Shown here: positions 1-5,984 of the stretch, one piece after another
Layout: each line of letters opens with the position of its first letter
Position numbering within the stretch: position 1 is the first letter of the stretch
DNA from: Bacteroidales bacterium
GTDB lineage: Bacteria > Bacteroidota > Bacteroidia > Bacteroidales > Bacteroidaceae
Length of the DNA: 8,738 nucleotides
Assembly (NCBI GenBank): GCA_004557185.1
Contig: SFEP01000080.1
Coordinates: 1 to 8,738, forward strand
Reading direction: 5' to 3'
Made by a program: the position numbers and the translations under genes
The notes under the pieces: model-generated
What the model was told of the DNA's origin: nothing
What the model saw: the letters and a program-made list of their open reading frames with translations, nothing else
Database searches by the model: none

Positions 1-1022
1 TTCTTTTTATATCCCTTTTTCGAACCCACGTATTGCTCGATGGCGGTGCGGGCCTCGTCCCAACCGGGAATGTGCAGGGTGTCGTAAATCTTTTTCGTCA
101 TGCCCAGGGCGTCGGCCTCGAAGTCCTCGAACTTCACCTCGATGAGGTTGCCTTCGGGGATGAGCGCCTTGTCGTGCTGGTATTGGTCGTGCAACTTCTT
201 GTAGACGGTGAGGATGTGCTTCTCCATTTCCTCGTCGCTCATGTGCTCCAGTTTGAGGGGCTGTATGGTGTTGGTGAAGAAGGAGCGTGTGCTCTCGAAC
301 ACCGTGTAGGGGTTGCGCATGAGGTAGATGAACTTGGCGTTGGGGAACATTTTGACGAGTTCCTTGACGCGGCCCGTGTGGGGCGGGTTCTTGGAGAGGA
401 ACTGCGTGCCGCCCGTGTTCCACAGTGAGATTTTGATGAGTTTGCGGAACTGCTCTTCCCACTCCTGCAGTTCGGCGGGGGTGATGTCGTTGAAGAGCAG
501 GTATTTGTCGCAGTACTCCTGCAGGTATTTGGGGAAGAACCAGAAGTTGTAGTACGTGTAGGGGCACATGTTCGAGAGTGCGAACTCCTCCTCCTGCGGC
601 AGGTCGACGGCCAGTTCCATGTTGTCAGTGGGCCTGTGGTCGGGCATGAGCCAGCTCATGTTTTTCTTGAAAAAGGGCTGGCCGAACATCATAAGGTGCG
701 GGAACACCGTCTGATAAGTGGTGCAGTAGCCGAAATGCTTGTCGCACGAGAGCACGTTGTGCACGAAGGTGGTGCCTGAGCGCCAGTGTCCGAGTATGAA
801 GACGGGGTCGTGCTGCAGGGGTACGTCGGCCAAGCGTTTGCGGTAGCGGCTGTTCTGTATGGGTGCGAGTGTGGAGAGCAGGCGGCACACGGCCTTGGTG
901 AGGCGGTATTTGCCCTTCCACGGACCGTCCACCTGACGGCCGGCGGTGATGCCTTTGAAGGTTTTCCAGTCGGCGCCCACCAGCGTGTTGATGGGCAGTT
1001 TGTTAAATTCGATAAGTCCCAA
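1..1022 (-). CDS. PAPS-dependent sulfotransferase family protein, C-terminus cut by window edge
   Basis: This frame is open from the left edge to at least 1022 on the minus strand and encodes about 340 residues. It probably transfers sulfate from PAPS to a hydroxyl on a glycan or lipid; the acceptor cannot be read from sequence. Counting from the TTG at 1022, the 5'-phosphosulfate loop GHWRSGTTF lies at residues 78-86 after HDPVFIL. The 3'-phosphate site follows as FIYLMRNPYTVFESTRSFF, with Arg236 and Ser244 as the expected ligands. The visible end is ...YVGSKKGYKK, so only a short C-terminal piece should be missing. It lies about 100 bases after the guanylyltransferase stop on the same strand, so the two may be co-transcribed. 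The start is uncertain. No in-frame ATG or GTG exists between the upstream stop codon and the conserved part. TTG at 1022 is the usable start, but the upstream codons (reading SFKPLKLTT after an ATT at 1052) also look coding. The family call is firm; the substrate is unknown. Confidence 0.88.
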   Translation of the reverse strand, partial: MGLIEFNKLPINTLVGADWKTFKGITAGRQVDGPWKGKYRLTKAVCRLLSTLAPIQNSRYRKRLADVPLQHDPVFILGHWRSGTTFVHNVLSCDKHFGYCTTYQTVFPHLMMFGQPFFKKNMSWLMPDHRPTDNMELAVDLPQEEEFALSNMCPYTYYNFWFFPKYLQEYCDKYLLFNDITPAELQEWEEQFRKLIKISLWNTGGTQFLSKNPPHTGRVKELVKMFPNAKFIYLMRNPYTVFESTRSFFTNTIQPLKLEHMSDEEMEKHILTVYKKLHDQYQHDKALIPEGNLIEVKFEDFEADALGMTKKIYDTLHIPGWDEARTAIEQYVGSKKGYKK

Positions 1023-1122
1023 AGTAGTGAGTTTTAGTGGCTTGAAGGAAATGGGCCTGCGCTGCTGAAGGCGTGAGGCCGGTGGGGAATTAGGATGGGG
1101 TAGAGTGAGGGGCGTGGATGGC

Positions 1123-2484
1123 TCAGAGTGCGGCTTCGGCGGCGTCCCAGTCCCAGGGGAAGCGCAGAATGTCCTCCTCCACAAGCATGTCGCCGCTCTG
1201 CACCTCGATGAAGGTGAGCGGTGTGAGCGCCTTGACGGCGTGCATCTGGCCCTTCACAATGTTCACCACGGTGCCGCGGCCCACGCGTGTCACCTTGTCG
1301 TCAATCACGAGCAGTCCCTCGCCGTCCACGAAGGTCCACACCTCGTCGCGGTGCAGATGCTTCTGGTAACTGATGCCCTTGCCGGCGGCAATGCGCAGTT
1401 CCTTGGTGAGGATTTGGTGTCCGTCGGGGAAGGTAACGGAGTTAAGCACTTTGTATTCGCCCCAGCGTCGCTCCTCATACATGGGGCGGGCCGGCATGCG
1501 TTCCACGTAGTCCTTAATCATTTCTCCGGCATCCTTGGCCGCCACGAGCAGACCGTCGGGGCTGGCTGCCACCACGAGGTCGCGAGTGCCCACACAGAGC
1601 AGTGGCAGGTCGAGTTCGTTGATGGCGTGCGTGTTGTCCACCTCGCCGGCCAGCGTCACGCGGCCAATGGTGCTGGTGGGCAGTTCCTCGGCCAGGGCAT
1701 CCCAGGTGCCTATGTCCTTCCACTGTCCGCTGTAGCTGACGAAGGCCAGGCGGGCGGCCTGTTCCACCACTTCGTAGTCGAAGCTGATGCGTGGCAGACG
1801 GCCGTACTGGGCGCGGAGCTGGGCGAACGAGGCTGAGGGCACGTAGTGGTCGACGATGTTCTGCAGATAGGCGGCTTTGAAGGCGAACACGCCGGCGTTC
1901 CACCAGGCGCCCTCCTTGAGCAGGGCTGCGGCGCGGTCGCGTGAGGGTTTCTCCACGAACTGCTGCACGGGCGTGGCCAGTTGGCCCTTTTGGGGCTGTC
2001 CCGGCACGATGTAGCCAAACTCGGTGGTGCCCGATGTGGGCCGTATGCCCATGAGCACGATGTCGGCCTCGTCGCGTGCGGCGGCCTCGGCCATGCGTGC
2101 GGCGGCCTTGAAGTAGCCCGCTTCGGTGTAGACGTCGCAGGGCATGACCACGATAACCTCCTGCGGGTCGCATTGCCGCTCGTTGAGCAGGAAGTTCACG
2201 GCCAGGGCAATGGCGGGGAAGGTGTCGTGGCGCTCGGGCTCAGTGACGAGGTCGATGCTGGCGCCCAGCTGGTTGGTGATGATGTCGTGCTGCGTGTTGC
2301 TTGTGGCCAGCGTGATGGAGTCCGTAATCTGCGATTCCACAATCTGGCGCACCACGCGTTGCACCATCGACTCCTGTTCGCCGCTGGGCGAGGCCAGCAA
2401 GCGCAGGAATTGCTTGGAACGGGTGTCGTTGGAGAGCGGCCAAAGGCGTTTGCCCGAACCGCCCGATAGGAGGATGACTTTCAT
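1123..2484 (-). CDS. manC: Mannose-1-phosphate guanylyltransferase with C-terminal cupin domain (ManC type)
   Basis: This 453-residue cytoplasmic enzyme should make GDP-mannose from GTP and mannose 1-phosphate, the donor for mannosylation and precursor of GDP-fucose and related sugars. The nucleotidyltransferase domain covers about residues 1-290. It starts with the signature GGSGKRLWPLS at 8-18 followed by KQFL. It also has PCD at 115-117, FVEKP at 176-180, WNAGVFAF at 195-202 and GQWKDIGTW at 253-261. A cupin domain of the mannose-6-phosphate isomerase type II family covers about 335-445, with WGEYKVL, then HLHRDEVWTFVDGEG and a GQMHAV motif as likely metal and sugar site. Bifunctional ManC/AlgA proteins have this order and similar length (about 450-480). 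Whether the cupin here is an active isomerase cannot be told from sequence. It lies 64 bases downstream of asd and upstream of a sulfotransferase, fitting surface polysaccharide or glycolipid synthesis. The ATG start at 2484 gives the usual MKVILLSGG N-terminus. Confidence 0.93.
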   Translation of the reverse strand: MKVILLSGGSGKRLWPLSNDTRSKQFLRLLASPSGEQESMVQRVVRQIVESQITDSITLATSNTQHDIITNQLGASIDLVTEPERHDTFPAIALAVNFLLNERQCDPQEVIVVMPCDVYTEAGYFKAAARMAEAAARDEADIVLMGIRPTSGTTEFGYIVPGQPQKGQLATPVQQFVEKPSRDRAAALLKEGAWWNAGVFAFKAAYLQNIVDHYVPSASFAQLRAQYGRLPRISFDYEVVEQAARLAFVSYSGQWKDIGTWDALAEELPTSTIGRVTLAGEVDNTHAINELDLPLLCVGTRDLVVAASPDGLLVAAKDAGEMIKDYVERMPARPMYEERRWGEYKVLNSVTFPDGHQILTKELRIAAGKGISYQKHLHRDEVWTFVDGEGLLVIDDKVTRVGRGTVVNIVKGQMHAVKALTPLTFIEVQSGDMLVEEDILRFPWDWDAAEAAL

Positions 2485-2507
2485 GACATCGTGGTGAAAA
2501 GAGCCTG

Positions 2508-2538
2508 CCTCGGCGCCGCATCCCGCGCGGCGCCGAGG
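2508..2538 (-). terminator. Perfect 12-bp hairpin between asd and manC, possible terminator or attenuator
   Basis: Arms CCTCGGCGCCGC (2508-2519) and GCGGCGCCGAGG (2527-2538) are perfectly complementary around a 7-base loop. The stem begins 10 bases after the asd stop codon and ends about 23 bases before the manC start. On the minus strand it is followed by CAGGCTCTTTTC, so a short T run exists but only some 6 bases past the stem. This is weaker than a classical intrinsic terminator and may allow partial readthrough into manC. It could also act as an mRNA-stabilising 3' structure. Confidence 0.5.
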
Positions 2539-2548
2539 GGAGCATATA

Positions 2549-3556
2549 TTATTTGAGTCCCTGCTTGATGAGGTATTCGGCTATCTGCACGGCGTTGAGG
2601 GCCGCGCCTTTGCGTATCTGGTCGCTCACGAGCCAGAGCACGATGCCGTTGGGGTTGGCCAGGTCCTTGCGAATGCGGCCTACGTAGACGGGGTCGCAGC
2701 CTGCCAGGAAGAGGGGCATGGGATATTCCAGTTTTGCGGGGTTGTCCATCAGCACAAGTCCGTTGCCCTGAGCCACGGCCTGGCGCACGTCGGCAGGTTC
2801 AACGGGCTGTTCCGTTTCCACCCAAATGGCCTCGGAGTGGCTGCGGAGCGAGGGCACACGCACACAGGTGGCTGAAGTCAGCACGTCGGAGTGCATGATT
2901 TTCTTCGTTTCGTGATACATCTTCATCTCCTCCTTCGTGTAGCCGTTGTCCTGGAATACGTCAATCTGTGGGATGACGTTGAAGGCCAGCTGGTAGGCAA
3001 ACTTCTGCACCTTCACCTCCTCGCCGGCGAGTGCCTGTCGATACTGTTCGAGCAGTTCGTCCATAGCAGCCTGGCCAGCGCCGCTGGCAGCCTGGTAGGA
3101 GGCCACGTGCACCCGCTTGATGTGGCTGAGCTGCTCAATGGCCTGCAGCGCCACAACCATCATGATGGTGGTGCAGTTGGGGTTGGCAATGATGCCGCGA
3201 GGGCGGTTGAGGGCGTCCGCGGCGTTGCATTCGGGCACCACGAGGGGCACGTCGTCGTCCATGCGGAAGGCGCTGGAGTTGTCAATCATCACGGCGCCAT
3301 ACTTTGTAATGTCGGCGGCAAACTCCTTGGCCGTGCCTGCGCCAGCCGAGGTGAAGGCAATGTCGACGTCCTTAAAGTCGTCGTTGTGCTGCAGCAGTTT
3401 CACGGTGTACTCCTTGCCGCGGAAGGTGTATTGGGTGCCTGCGCTGCGGCTTGAGCCGAACAGCAGGAGGTTGTCGATGGGAAAATCGCGTCCTTCGAGA
3501 ACGCGCAGAAACTCTTGGCCTACGGCGCCGCTGGCGCCTACAATCGCAATGTTCAT
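2549..3556 (-). CDS. asd: Aspartate-semialdehyde dehydrogenase
   Basis: This enzyme reduces aspartyl-4-phosphate to aspartate 4-semialdehyde with NADPH in the cytoplasm. It is the branch-point step towards diaminopimelate/lysine, threonine and methionine. The 335-residue length matches the family. The N-terminal NADP-binding motif GASGAVGQEF lies at residues 7-16. The catalytic Cys128 sits in ANPNCTT, Gln155 in SYQAASGAG, and the active-site histidine is His240 in RVPSLRSHSE. IDNSSAFRMD at 91-100 is also typical. The ATG at 3556 gives the expected MNIAIVGASG start and leaves no room for a longer N-terminus. It is the first gene of the minus-strand set and is divergent from the antiporter gene; a structured leader precedes it. 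No truncation or missing catalytic residue is seen. Confidence 0.96.
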   Translation of the reverse strand: MNIAIVGASGAVGQEFLRVLEGRDFPIDNLLLFGSSRSAGTQYTFRGKEYTVKLLQHNDDFKDVDIAFTSAGAGTAKEFAADITKYGAVMIDNSSAFRMDDDVPLVVPECNAADALNRPRGIIANPNCTTIMMVVALQAIEQLSHIKRVHVASYQAASGAGQAAMDELLEQYRQALAGEEVKVQKFAYQLAFNVIPQIDVFQDNGYTKEEMKMYHETKKIMHSDVLTSATCVRVPSLRSHSEAIWVETEQPVEPADVRQAVAQGNGLVLMDNPAKLEYPMPLFLAGCDPVYVGRIRKDLANPNGIVLWLVSDQIRKGAALNAVQIAEYLIKQGLK

Positions 3557-3696
3557 TGTGTGTCAGTTTGCTGAAAATGCCTGCCCGTCACGCTCTTGCG
3601 TGGAATGTGGGCAGAACCATGGTTCGACGTGTGATGCCAGCCCTCCTGCCGCTCAGGGGGCAAGTGTGCCTGCCAGTGCGCAGGGCAGGGTGGCTG
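3557..3696 (-). promoter_or_regulatory. Structured GC-rich 5' leader of asd with interchangeable stem arms
   Basis: If the -7 element at 3703-3710 is used, the asd transcript starts near 3696 and has about 140 nt before the ATG. In minus-strand order it holds these arms: CCTGCCC (3689-3683), GGCAGG (3674-3669), GCCCCCTG (3661-3654), CAGGAGGGC (3648-3640), CTGCCC (3614-3609) and GGGCAGG (3586-3580). Neighbouring arms form three stems. The third has an inner CACGC/GCGTG stem (3602-3598 with 3593-3589) and ends 24 nt before the start codon. The first CCTGCCC can instead pair with the last GGGCAGG over 7 bp, so exclusive folds are possible. A 12-bp palindrome GAACCATGGTTC lies at 3614-3625. No known riboswitch class is recognised. 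A cis-regulatory role is inferred from structure alone. Confidence 0.4.
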
Positions 3697-3702
3697 ATGC
3701 CG

Positions 3703-3710
3703 CAAAAGTA
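3703..3710 (-). promoter_or_regulatory. Candidate Bacteroidota -7 element for asd (TACTTTTG)
   Basis: On the minus strand TACTTTTG fits the Bacteroidota -7 consensus TAnnTTTG. An AT-rich stretch lies just upstream. No clear TTG appears at the expected -33 distance, where the sequence reads CAATGT, so this is a partial match. It is the only good candidate between the two divergent genes that faces asd. Confidence 0.42.
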
Positions 3711-3782
3711 CAACTATTTTTCCTAATCATACATTGAAAACGAGCCTATATGCCACCCTTTTGCCCCTTTGGCGCGTAAGGC

Positions 3783-3814
3783 TTGCCCTTGGTTGCCGCT
3801 TTTTTGTAATTTTG
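3783..3814 (+). promoter_or_regulatory. Bacteroidota-type promoter for the antiporter-porX pair
   Basis: TAATTTTG at 3807-3814 is an exact match to the -7 consensus TAnnTTTG. A TTG at 3783-3785 sits 21 bases upstream, in the range known for the -33 element of the Bacteroidota primary sigma factor. Transcription would start near 3820, leaving a 5' untranslated region of about 65 nt before the GTG start at 3885. The rest of the 3711-3884 stretch shows no other clear feature. Confidence 0.65.
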
Positions 3815-3884
3815 CAGCCATCACGATGCGGCGTGCCCATGCCCCGAAACCTGCGTCGCTCCACCTCTATCTAACACGCATTCC

Positions 3885-5936
3885 GTGCTTATCACCGATC
3901 CCACCTGGATATTCTTCACCATGCTCAGCATCATCCTCTTTGCGCCGATGCTGCTCGAACGCCTACACATCCCCTCGATTGTAGGCATGATATTCGCGGG
4001 CATACTGATAGGTCCGCACGGCTTTCATGTGTTGGATCGCGACAGCAGTTTCGAGCTCTTCGGTAAGGTGGGCATTTACTACATCATGTTCCTGGCGAGC
4101 CTCGAGATGAACCTCAACGACGTGCAGCGCATCAGGTGGCGCGCCCTGGTGTTCGGCTTGCTGAGCTTCGCCATACCGATGGCCATCGGCTACTGGGCCA
4201 ACACGCAGCTGCTGAGCTACAGCATAGCCGCCTCGGTGCTGGTGGCGGCCATGTATGCCAGCCACACGCTCATAGCCTATCCCATTGTGCTGCGCTACGG
4301 CCTCTCCCGCGTGTCGAGTGTGAGCATTGCGGTGGGCGGCACCATTGTGGCCGACACCCTCACACTGCTCGTGCTGGCCGTGGTGGGCGGCATGTTCAAG
4401 GAGCACGTCACCGGCCTCTACTGGGTGTGGCTGGTGGTCAAGGTGGTGCTGCTCGGCGCCGTCATCATCTACGTGTTTCCACGCGTAGGCCGCCGTTTCT
4501 TCCGCCGCTACGACGACAGCGTGGTGCAATACGTCTTCGTGCTCTCGCTCGTGTTCCTCGGCGCCGGCCTCATGGAGCTCGTGGGCATGGAGGGCATACT
4601 CGGCGCCTTCCTTGTGGGCATCGTGCTCAACAGGCTCATACCCCCCGCCTCGCCCCTCATGAGCCACATCGAGTTTGTGGGCAACGCCCTTTTCATTCCC
4701 TACTTCCTCATCGGTGTGGGCATGATCATCAACCTCGGCGCGCTCGTCAGCCACACGGGTGCCGTGCTCGTGGCCGCCGTCATGGTGGTAGTGGGGCTTT
4801 GCAGCAAATGGCTCGCCGCGTGGGGCACACAGTTGGTGTATAAAATGTCGCGCCTCGAGCGCAACTTCCTCTTCGGCCTGAGCGGCTCGCGTGCCGCCGC
4901 CACCCTGGCCGTGGCGCTGGTGGGCCACAGCATACTCTTGCCCGACGGTACCCACCTGCTCGACGAGGACGTGCTCAACGGCGCCATGCTCCTCATCCTC
5001 GTGTCGTGCGTGGTGAGCTCGCTCGTCACCGAGCGCACGGCGCGCCACCTCGTGCTGCAAAAGCGCGTGGCAGCCCCCGAGGCCGACCGCCACTTCTCGC
5101 CGCGCATACTCGTGGCGCTGAGCAACCCCCACACCGTGCGGCCCCTCGTGTCGCTCGCCCTCATGCTCCGCTCGCAGCACACCGACGACTCCATCACCGC
5201 CCTGCACGTGGTGCTCGACGTGACCCCCTCCGCCTTTCAGCAAGGGCAGGAACAACTGCAGCGGGCCGTGAAGATGGCCGCCGAGGCCAACGTCAACATG
5301 CAGACGCACAGCCGCTGGGCCGTGAATGTGGTGAGCGGCATTGCGCACACCCTCAAGGAAATCGGGGCCGCCGACCTCGTCATCGGCATGCACCAGAAGG
5401 AGAAACTCTCCGAGTCATTCTTCGGCAAACTGGGCGACGACCTCCTCGCCTCCGTCGACCGCCAAATCATCATTTTCCGCAGCACCATCCCCCTCAACAC
5501 CGTGCGGCACCTGCACGTGCTCGTCCCCTCGAAGGCCGAGTATGAGCCCGGCATCGAGCACAGCCTCCACCGCGTGGCGGCCCTGGTGCAGCAGGTCAGC
5601 TGTTCGCTCACCCTCTACGGCCATCCTGCCACGCTCGCCGCTTTGAGCCAGTTGCTCGTAAGCCGTTCGCACCTCACGCCGCCCGAGTGTGTGGAGTATT
5701 GCTCGTGGACCGACTTCATGCCCCTGGCTCACCGCTCGCGTCAGGACCACATGATGCTCTTCCTCTGCGCCCGCCGCGGCACCATTTCCTACCACCACTA
5801 CATGGAGCGCATGCCTGTGCAGATAGAGCGCTGCCTCTCCTCGCGCAACATCATGCTCCTCTATCCCGCACAGATGACCAGCGACCTCATCACCGCCTCG
5901 GCCGTGCGAGCCGGCGTGCCCCTCCGTGTGCGCTAA
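3885..5936 (+). CDS. CPA2-type cation:proton antiporter with C-terminal universal-stress-like region
   Basis: This 683-residue inner-membrane protein should exchange Na+ or K+ for protons in pH and ion homeostasis. Residues 1-385 are a run of hydrophobic helices typical of the Na+/H+ exchanger family. They include FAPMLLERLHIPSIVGMIFAG near 19-39, a GIYYIMFLASLEM helix, and GMEGILGAFLVGIVLNRL at 234-251. The ion-site helix reads VADTLTLLVLAV, with Asp157 preceded by Ala where many CPA2 proteins have Asp-Asp. The soluble region 400-683 resembles two universal-stress-protein units: PRILVALSN through ADLVIGMHQKE to RQIIIF at about 406-531, then RHLHVLVPSK onward. That region is probably cytoplasmic and regulatory. 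The start is GTG at 3885; the next ATG (3921) would cut into the first membrane helix. porX follows after 48 bases. The ion cannot be assigned. Confidence 0.88.
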   Translation: MLITDPTWIFFTMLSIILFAPMLLERLHIPSIVGMIFAGILIGPHGFHVLDRDSSFELFGKVGIYYIMFLASLEMNLNDVQRIRWRALVFGLLSFAIPMAIGYWANTQLLSYSIAASVLVAAMYASHTLIAYPIVLRYGLSRVSSVSIAVGGTIVADTLTLLVLAVVGGMFKEHVTGLYWVWLVVKVVLLGAVIIYVFPRVGRRFFRRYDDSVVQYVFVLSLVFLGAGLMELVGMEGILGAFLVGIVLNRLIPPASPLMSHIEFVGNALFIPYFLIGVGMIINLGALVSHTGAVLVAAVMVVVGLCSKWLAAWGTQLVYKMSRLERNFLFGLSGSRAAATLAVALVGHSILLPDGTHLLDEDVLNGAMLLILVSCVVSSLVTERTARHLVLQKRVAAPEADRHFSPRILVALSNPHTVRPLVSLALMLRSQHTDDSITALHVVLDVTPSAFQQGQEQLQRAVKMAAEANVNMQTHSRWAVNVVSGIAHTLKEIGAADLVIGMHQKEKLSESFFGKLGDDLLASVDRQIIIFRSTIPLNTVRHLHVLVPSKAEYEPGIEHSLHRVAALVQQVSCSLTLYGHPATLAALSQLLVSRSHLTPPECVEYCSWTDFMPLAHRSRQDHMMLFLCARRGTISYHHYMERMPVQIERCLSSRNIMLLYPAQMTSDLITASAVRAGVPLRVR

Positions 5937-5984
5937 GGGCGCTCACCCAACCTTGCACCTATCCAACCTAAACCTTATTATCAC

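Noticed and set aside
7..567. Minus-strand frame with Arg/His/Pro-rich product near the left edge
   Set aside because: It overlaps the sulfotransferase in a wrong frame. The correct frame has the PAPS-binding motifs and is open to the edge.
1054..1080. GGCCT/AGGCC short inverted repeat before the sulfotransferase
   Set aside because: It has only 5 bp with a 17-base loop in GC-rich DNA, which is easily chance.
1105..1836. Long plus-strand open frame opposite manC
   Set aside because: It lies entirely over conserved ManC motifs on the other strand, and its product has no recognisable pattern.
3963..5393. 476-codon open frame antisense to the antiporter gene
   Set aside because: Its translation is His/Glu/Ala-rich and has no recognisable domain. 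It mirrors the GC-rich codon use of the antiporter, which is clearly the real gene.
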